64,000 nt of DNA from contig JALGPY010000003.1 in NCBI GenBank assembly GCA_023055425.1, forward strand, positions 73,693,491 through 73,757,490. Direction: 5' to 3'. The notes under the pieces were generated by a model. That model saw nothing but the letters and a program-made list of their open reading frames with translations. It made no database searches and was not told the DNA's origin. The stretch is from Linanthus parryae. Taxonomy: Eukaryota; Streptophyta; Magnoliopsida; Ericales; Polemoniaceae. Of the stretch, positions 46,713-57,758 are shown in pieces; the first letter of the stretch is position 1, and every line of letters begins with the position of its first letter. A program made the position numbers and the translations under genes.

Positions 46713-47643
46713 CTATGCTGGAAACACTTTCACGCGAAATTTTGGCATCCTCGGATCAACTAATTCCACGGCACATGCATCTCCAGTACGTACATTAGCG
46801 CTTCTGGCAAATTGATACCAAGAAACACGTCTCTTGTCGCTGTTCTCTCCACCTGGGAATTTACAACGGCAGGTCCAAGTTGTATTACTGGAAGTCCCTG
46901 TAATGTACACAAGCGTTGGCCGCTCTTTCAAGTACGCCCTGCTGAACTGAACTGGTATATTCTGTGATGCAAACATAGGATTGTCAACCGCTATCATTGC
47001 AATTCAATGTAATACCGTTCTGAATGAAAGTTAATGTTGAAAGTTTACCAGTCCGCCAGACGATTCCAAATGGGTTTTCTGTATTTCAACAGCGAAACAT
47101 GGGTTGTTGCAGTGAGCTTTGTAAGAATCAGCCTTCTTCAATGCGCGAGTAGCTTCACGCTTACTCGCATTCGGAATAGAAGCTCCAGAACTATAATCTA
47201 GCTCCGATGTAGTGAGACCATAGATTCTCACTTTGAATTTCGAATGTCCCTTGTACTTGAAAGTCAACATGTGCCCATATGACAGCGAATAATGTGCTGC
47301 AAATTCCTTCCACCCTGTTGTCAAATATATGTCGTTACCTCTACTTTTCATTTTAATCTCCCACAATCGGCCATCTGGGAGTACAAGCTCTGCATTAATC
47401 CCAAGATTGGATCGATGACGTTGTACAAAGTCATCTGGCAGTCTCTGCAGTGAATAGATGCTTGACATCTTTAGTGAATCTACCTCTTATTACAATTAAT
47501 ATTAGTGTTATTCAATGTAATTTTTTTCTAAAAAGGACACATATACATGTATATATATACACACACACATATATATGCGACATAAAGCCTACCAAGTTGT
47601 TGTTATCTTCATCTCGATCCGTGATAACTCGGAAGAATTTCAT
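46713..47643 (-). CDS. B3-domain (REM-like) DNA-binding protein, intact, 231 aa
   Basis: Plant B3 proteins are DNA-binding regulators. Exons are 47643-47593 (MKFFRVITDRDEDNNNL), 47444-47049 and 46961-46713; all junctions are GT-AG and phase 0. The first B3 domain (about 1-100) reads RLPDDFVQRHRSNLG, LPDGRLWEIKMKSRG, TTGWKEFAAHYSLSYGHML and FKYKGHSKFKVRIY. A short basic linker follows. The second domain (about 130-231) starts NNPCFAVEIQKTHLE and NIPVQFSRAYLKERP, and ends GDACAVELVDPRMPKFRVKVF. The two-domain layout and the GW-x-x-F / GH-x-L-x-F-x-Y pattern fit REM proteins. The acceptor at 47444 was chosen because it gives the usual L-R-L-P-x-x-F junction. It lies inside the Helitron on the same strand as helicase and RPA, so capture from a host gene is likely. 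Confidence 0.82.
47540..47575. repeat. TA/CA microsatellite in B3 intron 1
   Basis: Alternating TATATATA and ACACACAC runs within the first intron of the B3 gene. Confidence 0.85.
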
Positions 47644-47653
47644 TTCCAGATAG

Positions 47654-49229
47654 CTGCAATAGGAATATAGTGATATGTATTACTGATTGTGGTATAGAGA
47701 AGACGGTCTAAAACATATGCATGTTAATGCGTTCTCTTTGTTCATGCTACACCAGCAATTGGTTGGGCAGAAGTTGCGATATGGGGATTGAAATACATGT
47801 ATGATTATTTACTGAAACTATGAATGATCAATGTCGGTGCAAGTTAATTTGCACAAGGTATTTGCTCAGATACGTCGTAATGAATTCACAGACTGATGCT
47901 ATTTCTTCATAACCCTTCATACGCAAGATAACAAAATGCATTGGAAACTATCTGGTAGAAATTAATTGTATCTAGCATGATTGAATCTGCACCCTTTTTT
48001 GTTTAAGGAGTTAGAGCAATAAGTTTTGTGTCTAGCGACGTGCTATTTTCCAAAAATTGAAATTTCTGGACTACCGTATTTTTGTAATAAATAATCAGTA
48101 TTTGAGTATTCGGTGGCCTATATATATATATATTAGTATAATATCCATAATTGGATAAAGTATGGTTGCTATTTCACGCACAAGGTCAATTGTATATATC
48201 TGCAATAGGCTGTCTTGTGAAGCTGCATGTTCCATATGACTGCAATTTAATCTATTAGTGAGATTAACAACAGTAAATTCATGAATCTAGTACCTACAAT
48301 TTCACATCATATTTTTCTTCGATCCTTTTTTTTTTAGTTTCTTTTTCTGCTCATTATCAAGCCAAATATACCAATGTGTGCCTTAAATTGAAACTGAAGA
48401 TGAACTTCTTATCAACAGATATATTTATTTCCATTCGGTACCAATCAGACAGATTTCGACGCTACGTGGAGTTTACTATTTTTAGATCAAGACATTGATA
48501 GCATATCTGGAATAGAAATCACTAATATAACATATGAAGGCAGTAGCACCCGACAAATGCCAATTAGTTGTTCACAGGAGGAAATGAATATGAGTAATGT
48601 AGATTTCCTTCTGTGAGCGATTATACAGACAAAGAAAATCCTATTCGGAATCAGGTACCTGTAGAGTGATGATATTAGAACCTGTGACTCGCAGAGATCT
48701 GATGACTCGAGCTGGAGAATCCGTTGCCTAAACAATCACGAATACGAATACTGTGAATAAGTAGATCGCTATGACAGATACGTTATGACATCGAGTATCT
48801 GTTCGAAATTATGATTGCGAGATAAGTCGGAATACCTGTTAGAGAAAAGTTAGAAATCAGGGAAGATTTGACTGAGAGGATGAAGTTGAAAGGTCTTCTT
48901 ACCAGCACAACGAAGATGGGTAGTTGTAAATTTAGGATGTGGATATTGTTTCTTCAAATCTTAAAGTTAGCTCTGCTTTTTAGGTATCAGTGATAAATTT
49001 TTATAATGTTATTTTTTATTGTATTTTATAAATTGGGTGTCCATAATCATTATATTGATTCTCATTTGTAATAATCTTGATAAAAGGTTTTTGCTTACTG
49101 ACGTTACTTTTTAATGTTCTGAAGTTATGAATTTTATACAGTAAATTGTAATAATAACATATAATATGTGCCCAGTTACGACTTTGACAGTGCAGACAAA
49201 TTAGGAGATCAAATTTGGGTGTAAAAAAA
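47654..49229. other. Helitron interior upstream of the B3 gene
   Basis: No gene recognised. A (TA)n run lies at about 48118-48133. A spliceable-looking minus-strand stretch at about 48660-48735 has no family match. Confidence 0.4.
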
Positions 49230-49310
49230 AGGAAAATAATAATAAAAAAAAAAAAAGATAGAGAGTGGAAAAAGAGGGGAGAGAAGCAAGAAAAAAAAAA
49301 AAAAAAAAAA
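49230..49310. repeat. A-rich low-complexity tract
   Basis: Two A-runs (the second about 20 nt at 49291-49310) separated by purine-rich sequence. Confidence 0.9.
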
Positions 49311-49449
49311 CGAAACAGATGTTACAAGTCGTTGACATCCCAAAATAATGAGTCATAAGTTACTACGAAACGGGTGCAACGTCGAATTGCAAAAGTACCG
49401 TAAAAGACAACATTTAAACTCAAACATCCAGAATATCTTAACAGATTCA

Positions 49450-49790
49450 TTTTCTACTGATCCTCTGCTGCGGTTGTTGGAGACCGTTTTCGCTTGGATC
49501 CCGATGATGACGTGCTGGATGTAACCGACCGCCTACTGGCAATGCTCATTCGCTGAACTTTTAGGAGAAATTGCATCTGGATCTTGAGCTTATTTGTCGC
49601 TCCACTTGTTGAATTTCCTTCTCAGTATCTGTGATCATTTCATCAACATTTTTGCCACCGTTGAATATTTTGCGACAGATAGCTGCTCCCTCGGCCTTCC
49701 TCTTGAAATACTGCATGCTCCCTCGGTTACGGTTCGCTCAGTTGCAGTGTTAGGACAGCTTTCCATTGAAATATATCTGTCATAATTTCG
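49450..49790 (-). other. Possible C-terminal exon(s) of an unidentified protein
   Basis: Two overlapping minus-strand frames look coding. One reads MQYFKRKAEGAAICRKIF, then DTEKEIQQVERQISS. The other runs MQFLLKVQRMSIASRRSV, a Ser-rich stretch and GSKRKRSPTTAAEDQ with a stop at about 49450. Ser-rich basic tails with KRKR are common at the C-terminus of plant Helitron-borne proteins. They are out of frame with each other, so a frameshift or intron is needed. No family can be named. Confidence 0.3.
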
Positions 49791-51114
49791 ATAATTACAA
49801 ACCAAAATAAGGCATATATTTCTAATGGTTATTTGTTGCGGTATCTAACTTACTAACGTGGATTACAAACACAACAACTACTCTCGCAATTGCAAACACT
49901 ACAGATTGAAAATGTTGAATACAATAACACAAACAAGTGATAGCTGATTTCAATGAGTTGTGTACAAATATATAAGCAGGTATTCTTATGAACTTGTGCA
50001 AATCCTTTTTTTTTCATGTGATATTACATATTGGAAGGAAAACCCTAAATGAAACGGACCTAAAGCAGGTGAATTTTGGCGGCGATACATAAGACTTGCA
50101 ATATGAAAGGTTGAGTGGGAGGAGCAATGGATGGTCATGAATACCCAACGAACTTTTGCGCGATTAATTTATTATGCTCGACTAAAATTGCAGTGGAGGC
50201 CCTCCTATTTGTGGATATTTAATATCATGCATATGATTGGCCGAGTTTAAGCGAGAACCAATACATAATAGTTATTTGCTGGGAACCAAATTGAGTCTTC
50301 GTTAAAGAAATTAATATATCTGCATCGGCGTCTAAAAATTATACGAGAGATTATTACGTATAAATTGGAGTTTAGTCTTGCATTGTATTAAGGTTGCATT
50401 CTTACTAATAACTGGTTTTACTAAAATCTTGTATTCATCAAACTCTGAATCGATATGTCATCTGTAACATCGGCATGATTTGTGCGCAGGTATATTTAAC
50501 TAACTGCTAATTGCATTAAAACATTGTGTACATAATAGGTTTCGTATAGATGTCTATCAAAGACGTCCATTTTACAATGAGACAACAATAATCAGACACT
50601 AACTCGAATAATATATGCAAATACATGAATCGTAGAAAATTATTGATGTCAGACAACATTGGATTGCCAGCAAACAATGCGAAGCTGGATATCTTAAAGA
50701 GATGGATGTGCAATGAATAAATATTAGATGTGGTGTAGGAAAATGTATGAAAGAAAAGCACCCATACTAAACAAACAAAACATTATATGTTATGTTACAC
50801 ATATGTTGTCCCAAAAGTGCACCCAAAAAAATACACAGGTCTCTGCTATGATTGGAGACATTACTTTACTCTTCCAATACAACAGATCAGGACCTATATA
50901 GTATGGCATCTTCATATGCACAAAATGACAGCCATGTTTTGCTATGAAACTGCACAAAAAAATATTAGCAAAAAGCATAAAAATAACAACTCTGTAAGCA
51001 CAAGTTGTTAATTTTATGCACTGCTGTCTCCAGGATGCACTGCTAAATGCAGTCCTTGTATCTACATACATATCTGATCACATAGTTTTACAGGCCTTCA
51101 TCACAGAATTAATT
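49791..51114. other. Spacer downstream of the complete RPA gene
   Basis: AT-rich with no recognised gene or element end. Confidence 0.4.
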
Positions 51115-53660
51115 TTATGCAATCTCAACTTGGCGAACACTCCACTTGTTAAGCCAGCGTGGATTCTTGCTGCTGGATGGAGCCAAGCGGAAATAGAATC
51201 GTTTGTCTACCGCTGCATCATTCGCCTTGGACAACACATCGCTTTGTTCCTGCATAGCAATACAAGACGACTATACCAATTAACATCCCATGGAATCAGC
51301 CGCATTTCAACTCAAAACCGAGAAATCTGGGCCTAGTTAGCTTACATCTAGAGTCATTGCAGACAGGATGACCGCACTCTTATTTAGCACTGTTTCAACG
51401 GCATGTCCAAATATAGCAACCTCAAGTTCACCACTGCCATCACCAATTCGAACTCCGAGGCGCCCCCTGCACGATATCAATTTGTTTACATCGCAATTAG
51501 AAATCATATACTTACATGAGAAAGACCCCGTTGCTCACAAATGGATTATTGTGTATACAGCCATAGATCACATGAGTCATTGAATTGATAAACAATAACT
51601 TTGAAAAAATTATGTGAGATTGAACGCGGCATACCATGGTGCAGAAATGCAATCACTTTTTTCACAGCCTGGGCAAGCAAATACTTCGCCTATCACGTGG
51701 TTAGTAGCCCGGTTGCATTTGTTGCATGCGGTATACCACGGCCGCTGACTACAAGGTGCAACAACAACAGACACTCTCACCCAGACTTCATCAAAACCAG
51801 CCTGCTGCAATGCAAAATAACATTAATTCAATCGGGAATATCATAGATAAATTTGCACGCGATTACAATGCTAGACAGGACAAGTTACCGGACTACTTGG
51901 TAAGTCTGCAATCCTCACAAGTTTGAACTCAGATGTGGAAGTATTGACAACTTTCTTTTTTAGTAACATCTCAGGGTCACTAATAGCATCAATTTTCTCG
52001 TAGTTAGCGTCACGCCTGCAATATCTTTAGATTGTTAACATAAACTATCATACGACAACCTATGCACTACATATAGGTAGATAATGAAGGCAGTTTACCA
52101 ATCCGACAATTCATCGACCCGTGCATCAGGAACATCAGTCAAGAACATTGTAGACATAGTAGTTTTCAAGGAGAATCCTGGGAGACACAGGCAAAACCAT
52201 TTATGAACATAACAGTAGGTGCAAACATAACATATCATACGTCAACATTTCAGCAGAAGACAGCATGTTCATACCTGAGTATTTCGATGCCACAACATTA
52301 GTGACGATGACCACCGGCTGGGACTTTGCTAACTTGGCCAGTTTTTCTGCATCAGTGGTTGCTATCTCATCCCAAGCTGAAAGGCACACTGGACTCAAAC
52401 TGTTTGGCAAGGCAAATGAAGTTAGAGAAAACAGCAAATAGATAGAGTGGATAAGATTCAGCAAGGGGAAGGGGAAAGACACCACATGATATCATCGATT
52501 ACACAACAACTTTCAGCATCATAAACAACTAAAGACATCTTACATATATATAACATGTATATTTCATATCTGAATTCCATACCAGTACGAACAAAACAAA
52601 ATTGATGGATCAAAGGAACATACAAGTGTTGTACATGCTCATATTAATTTATCAGGCAAATCAAGAATATCTTTATTGCATACACTGATGGTTGATTCTT
52701 CACAGGTCACATTGTACAAGCTTAATGTTGATCTGGGATGCTTTCGTTCTTCTATTACTTTACAGAGCATAACAAAGCAACATTTGCAGTGTAGGAAACA
52801 ATATTTAACTATATTATCATTTTAAGAACTTCCACTGCCTATAATGTGATCATACCTAACTAACAAAAAATAGGCGCAGAACAGTATATTAGAAGTAAGC
52901 AAGGCACATCCAAGAACTTACGTATCGTCGACAACAACTATATCTCGAACCTTCGAACGAGCAATCGAATCCTTCCATGGCACAGTTTTCGGCGACATGA
53001 CAGCTATGACTATCACTGCAACATCTGCACATGGATACATATATTGTGAGTATGTAAATTTTTATGAAACAAAGAAACATAGCCACGACAAGCACAGCAA
53101 TAACAACCACAACTAAATACAAGCAACGAATAAAAAAACTCAGCAAGCGATGCAGTGCTAAAATATTGGGGAAACTACCAAATTTGTCAGGTTTCCCGAT
53201 GAGATCGCGGGCGTCAGTCAGATTCTTGAAATTGAACGTAGTAGCTCCCCTTTCATCTGCAGCATCTTCGACTGGTACAATTTTCATCTGAGGATCCAGA
53301 ACAAGGACATAATCGTGGTCAATGTAGCGATGTTGCGGGTTAACACGGCGTACAGCTTCATCACTGAACCAGTATGAATGATATGGATGCAGCTGTTTGT
53401 CAAATGTTTCAATTTCACCGTCAAAAGCTGTGGCTTGTATCTTTTTACCCTGCACAGCACAAAGCAGGTAATGATGATTATGCCACAGGTTTTGGATGAG
53501 GTCAATGCACTACTCGCTAACTAACCTCGCCATCACAAAGGACATATCGCTGATACTTAGTGTTGCCAAAACGAGCTGTTGTTGCACGGTACTTCTCAAC
53601 AACACGAAGTTTAATCTTCCATTCTTTCAATTGATCAGTCAGGGCAGATAACTTCAGCAT
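51115..53660 (-). CDS. RPA70-like single-stranded DNA-binding protein, intact, 9 exons, 421 aa
   Basis: RPA large subunits bind single-stranded DNA in replication and repair; plant Helitrons often carry such genes. Exons on the minus strand: 53660-53526, 53449-53179, 53024-52922, 52399-52275, 52177-52099, 52015-51889, 51804-51635, 51466-51346 and 51249-51115. Every junction is GT-AG and the cumulative phase is consistent to the TAA. Domains: OB fold A (about 1-105; LKEWKIKLRVVEKYRA, KYQRYVLCDGE), OB fold B (about 133-240; DVAVIVIAVMSPKTVPWKD, RDIVVVDD, LSAWDEIA) and C domain (about 280-421) with zinc ligands C307, C310, C324 and C327 (ACNKC, ACPGC), then GDGSGELEVAIFGHAVE. It lacks the N-terminal protein-interaction fold of host RPA70, as usual for the Helitron type. 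The start at 53660 fits the family; an acceptor-like site just upstream leaves an extra 5' exon possible. Confidence 0.88.
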
Positions 53661-53925
53661 ATCACTTTCCACCCCTAGTTTACAACAGCAACACACAAAC
53701 AGCGTATATAAGCACCACATTTGTAGTTACATGCTTTTCAGATCGTAAAAAAACTCGATGCATAATCACGCAATCATTTAACTTTGCAGCAACTACATTT
53801 GATATAGCAAAATCAAGCGAACAACAAATATAAACCACAATAATGCAACCAGACAAGAATATAGCAAGCACATATTCGGGGCCATAATTTCATGCGTCGT
53901 ATTTCCAGTGGCACGGACGAAAACA

Positions 53926-54043
53926 TGACCAAAAAAAAAAAAAAAAAATAATAAAAAAAAAAATAAAAAAAAAGATAATAACAATAATAATAATAATAAA
54001 ACAAAAAAGATTATATATATATATATGTGTGTATATATATAGT
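53926..54043. repeat. Low-complexity tract: poly-A, (AAT)n and (TA)n
   Basis: A-runs, an AATAATAAT stretch and alternating TATATATA/GTGTGTA just beyond the helicase stop codon. Confidence 0.95.
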
Positions 54044-54070
54044 ATATGCTATTCCTATTGTGAATCAATA

Positions 54071-55067
54071 TTATAATTGCCCGGATGCTCGACGTAGCAG
54101 ATGTTTGTACACAACATCCTGGGTACTGTCAACAGTTTGGATATTATCAAGTGGATGTATTAAAATTTTCACTGTCGCAGACAACGTTGCTCGAGATAAT
54201 GCAACATAGAGTTGACCGTGCAAGGATACTGATTGAGGAAGATAAATACCAACATACTGCAAAGTTTGGCCTAGGGACTTATTAATTATCATAGCAAAGC
54301 ATAGTCGGACCAGGAATTGTTTTCTTTCAAACTCAACTGGGGAGTTATCTGTCTCAGATGGCCTGAGTGGTATCCTAGATATGAAGACATCCTTCCCTTT
54401 ATTGTGCCCTATAGCTATTTCAGCATGTATGATATTAGGAAGGAGATTTTTACAAATGAGTTTGATACCATTAGGCAGCCCGGCAGATGAATCTAAATTT
54501 CGTAACAACATCACAGGACAACCACATTTTAAGCATGGCTCATGAGGAGGCAGTTCATTAGGTGTAAGAGTATGTAAAAGCTCCAAAGAATGGTTATCTC
54601 GGCTACCAGGAAGACAATGATCAAAACTTGTGTAGACATGTGTGTTACCAGGGAATCTACCAAGTAAAATTTGATTCAGTAAATCAACACAATCATTTCT
54701 TGGTGTCAAGATGGCCCGATACACAAGGTAATCACACTTCAGGCACGCTTTCAAAGTTAGGGTAAACGTAATCAATGTAAGCACTAATCGATGCTCTATA
54801 ATTTACAAAAGGCACAATCATAGATTGCGGTAGCTTTAATAAGGATTCATCATTTTCTTGCAAGAGGCCATCCCCGAGCGATAATAGAAACTCCGCAAAA
54901 GATGGATCATGTATTGCCCTCATGTTCAACGTTGGATGTAATAGGCGCATATGACGCCGCAGGTGCGAAGCAACAATGCTGTTACATATGCATTCCTCCT
55001 TCGTTGCTCGCACTGTCAGAGGAAGTACTTGCCTAAAATCACCACCGAAAACAACAACGTCTCTGCC
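54071..55067 (-). pseudogene. Helitron helicase (Pif1-type), C-terminal half
   Basis: The exon opens at 55067 after an acceptor TTGTGTAG with GRDVVVFGGDFRQVLPL (helicase motif III, GDFRQ). It continues LRRHMRLLHPTLNM, FAEFLLSLGDG and ISAYIDYVYPNF. A one-base frameshift at about 54740 leads to DYLVYRAILTPRNDCVDLLN, GRFPGNTHVYTSFD, LTPNELPPHEPCLKCGCPVM, AEIAIG, RIPLRPSE, FPVRLCFAMIINK-like text and HGQLYVALSRAT (motif VI), stopping at 54071. The Walker A and B motifs and the HUH replication-initiator domain are absent: sequence directly upstream belongs to an N-terminal Ser/Gly/Pro-rich exon, so an internal deletion has removed Rep and the first helicase lobe. Confidence 0.88.
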
Positions 55068-55164
55068 CTACACAACCAAATAAAAAACCAGTTAACAGAT
55101 ATCAAACCATAACTGAAAACACATATAAATACAAATGAAACCATAATCGAGAACAGAAGACTAA

Positions 55165-55813
55165 CGGGGTGGCCGGGGAACTGGAGCAGCACCGCCGTCA
55201 CGACTATTACATTCACCCACAGATACAGCAGGGGGTACGACAGAGGTCCTTCTATTCCCAGAAGGCGCATAGACAGTGTCTGGATGCTGTAATGAACCTG
55301 GCGATGAAGAACCCGACGCGCCTGAAGCAATATTCAGCAACCCAGATGACACGGCTGGCATATAGGACAGCACAGTATTTGGTAAACCATTATAGGCATC
55401 CAAAGCAGTACCATATCCGACCACAAAACCAACAGACGGTCTGTTCAGCCCAAAACCCCTAATAGCCATGGAACCAACAGGCATGGGATACAGGGAAGCA
55501 TACCTAGGTGCTTGCACACTACTACCTGGTATCCCGGTATAGTCAACAGAACCGGTAACAGAGCCCCTCACATCTGCATTGTGCACAGACAGGCTGGGAT
55601 TCGCAATACGCCCCCGCAGTCTACCCAAGGGCCGCGGAGCTATGGCAGACGTATTACCTCCAGCACATGAAGGCCTACTATTCGCATTTTCCGACCGTGG
55701 TCTACCCGGCGGCCGAAAAGCCGGGCCAGGAATGTTAACTCCTGCAGATAATCCTGAACCACGCGCTAGCTCCTCCTCGACTAAACCCCGGCGAGTACGT
55801 TTCCCAAGACTAC
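55165..55813 (-). pseudogene. Helitron protein N-terminal Ser/Gly/Pro-rich exon (copy A)
   Basis: Follows an acceptor CTGCAG at 55814. Open for about 215 codons: SLGKRTRRGLVEEELARGSG, GPAFRPPGRPRS, LGRLRGRIANPSLSVHN, then a Gly/Ser/Pro-rich stretch to VPRPPR. Low-complexity N-terminal extensions like this precede the Rep domain in many plant Helitron proteins. Here the frame meets the helicase intron instead of Rep. The first 150 bp repeat at 56232-56393. Confidence 0.6.
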
Positions 55814-56820
55814 CTGCAGGCTTTTAGAAACTACAGGCCACACACTACATAAAGACACAAACATCAACTAACTTCAACCACAGTAACAACATCACGGACA
55901 CAAAATCTATGCCAAATAACCAAGCAGTAAACAACCCATATTTCCACCGCAAATTCTCAGTCGCACCATCAATCCAGACTACACAGGATTTATACCGATT
56001 CCAACCTGACCGAGATACCTCATTATTAAAATAAGCGCACCAGTTTAAGACACTGAGCCACCATTACACATTAAACCAGGTAAAAGTAACTAAACCAAAC
56101 AAACAAACTAAAAACCAAAGGCATGGGAAGACACAAATCCCACACGCTGGCAAACCAAAACAGAAACACGGCAACAAACAACAGGCATGAAACTAAACAC
56201 ACACTACCAACTCTAACAGATATGAACATACCAGATAAGCAATCAGACGAAGGCCCACCATCCGCATCTTCCAACCGCGATCTACTCGTCGGCCGAACAG
56301 CCGGGCCAGGACTGTTAACTTCTGCAGATAATCCTGAACCACGTGCTAGCTCCTCCCCCACTAAACCCCGGCGAGTACGTTTCCCAAGACTACCTGTAGG
56401 CATTTAGAAACCACAGGCCAAACACTACAAAAAGACACAAACATCAATTAGCTTCAACCACGATGACAACATCACAGACACAAAAACTACACCAAATAAC
56501 CAAGCAGTAGACAAACCACATTTACACCGCAAATACTCAGTCGCACCATCAACCCAGATTACACATGATTTATACCGATTCCAACGTCACCGAGATGCCT
56601 CATTACTAAAAGAAACGCACCAGCTTAAGACACTGAGCCAGCATTACACATTAAACCAAGTAAAATTAACTCAACCAAACAAACAAACAAAAAACCAAAG
56701 GGATGGAAAGACACAAATCCCACACGCTAGCAAGCCAGAACAGAAACTCAGCAACAAACAACAGGCACGAACAAAACACACAATGCCAACTCTAACAGAT
56801 ATGACCATACCAGATAAGCG
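55655..56820. repeat. Tandem duplication of a 580-bp exon-plus-intron block
   Basis: Positions 55821-56243 and 56401-56822 align at a constant offset of 579-580 bp over intron and exon (for example TTTAGAAACTACAGGCC / TTTAGAAACCACAGGCC and CAGATAAGC at both right ends). Identity looks roughly 85-90% by eye. Confidence 0.88.
56232..56393 (-). pseudogene. Duplicated N-terminal exon (copy B, 162 nt)
   Basis: Exactly 54 codons between acceptor CTACAG and donor GTATGT: SLGKRTRRGLVGEELARGSG, AVRPTSRSRLEDADGGPSS. It is preceded, about 420 bp upstream on the minus strand, by a 49-nt exon-like segment at 56859-56811 (VDRLLVERGICCD) with a similar donor. Part of a 580-bp tandem duplication. Confidence 0.55.
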
Positions 56821-56864
56821 ATCACAACAAATTCCTCGCTCAACCAACAGCCGATCAACCTGCA

Positions 56865-57757
56865 AACACCAACACTGAATGTAAGCAAATGTGAATCATA
56901 CTAACCAAGCATCATCTTCTCAACTGGCTACAACCACCACATGCAGAGCCTATACGTATATATAGCACACTTCTACATGCAGTAATAACACCATCAGCCA
57001 ACAAAAAAACCCCAGAACACACACATGCAAGCAATCAAACCATATAAAATACCTATTTGTTAATCATCATCATAAAAAACACACATGCAAGTAAGTATTA
57101 CAACAACCCACATGGCAGAGTAAATATTCAATCCACAACCAACCAAATAAACCCCCCCACCCCAACCACCAACTGCCCGGAAAAAAGAAAAAAGTAAAAC
57201 CCAAGTCAAAAAACCAAATTCAACAACCCCACTGAACCTGACAAACCGGTACACACACCAAGTACCGGATAACGCACAACCCACCATACCAATTTCCGGC
57301 AGCCGGCGAAAACAAAACCCACAAGCCGTAGAAAACACACAGACGAAGAGAGACGAAAGAACTAACCTACTGGCAATAAATCAGCAAATGGCACCAACAT
57401 CAGAAGAGCCGTCTCCCACATTCTTAAGAATAAATGGCAAAAAGTCGACACCTGTCCCACTAACGATTGCCGGAGACCAGCCACAGCTACTCGGAGCATC
57501 GCCACCTGTCCCACCAAGAAGATCACCGACTACGAAGTTCATGCTCCACAGCCCAGACCAACCAGAGACATTTCAAAAGACAATATCGCCCTTCAACCAC
57601 AGCCTATCCGTTCCACATCAGCAAGGGCATAACCGACCTTTTCTACACGTCACAATTACGTAGGCATTTCGCTGGCACTTGGTCCGAATTGGCAGCACGT
57701 TATTGGACCAACACTGCCACGCAAACTGGCCGTAACTTCTTTTATATAGGTAGTAGG
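56865..57757 (-). other. Helitron 5' region: intron and probable 5' UTR
   Basis: Contains a long intron-like stretch (56870-57360) and a GC-richer block at 57365-57660 ending in a donor-like GTAGGTTAGT on the minus strand at about 57369. This could be a 5' UTR exon carried with a promoter. The plus-strand frame 57388-57663 lies over it but has no family match. Confidence 0.4.
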
Positions 57758-57758
57758 A

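Larger units (their letters stand above)
40131..57758 (-). mobile_element. Probable Helitron (17.6 kb) with helicase remnant, RPA genes and captured genes
   Basis: On the minus strand the right end begins TCCTACTACCTATATAAAAG after an A. The left end has a GC hairpin (40143-40161) followed 8 nt later by the terminal CTAG (40134-40131) and then T. TC 5' end, hairpin plus CTRR 3' end and insertion between A and T are the Helitron hallmarks, and no target duplication is expected. Inside, on the same strand, are Helitron helicase C-terminal sequence and RPA70-like genes, the standard plant Helitron cargo. The pairing of these two ends is inference: the LINE on the left does not clearly resume on the right, so nested or merged elements remain possible. 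Confidence 0.68.

Noticed and set aside
53926..54043. LINE or SINE poly-A tail
   Set aside because: No retroelement body ends here. It is a compound microsatellite directly after the helicase stop codon.
55169..55462. Plus-strand 97-codon frame
   Set aside because: Antisense to the Ser/Gly/Pro-rich Helitron exon, which has supporting splice sites and a duplicated partner.
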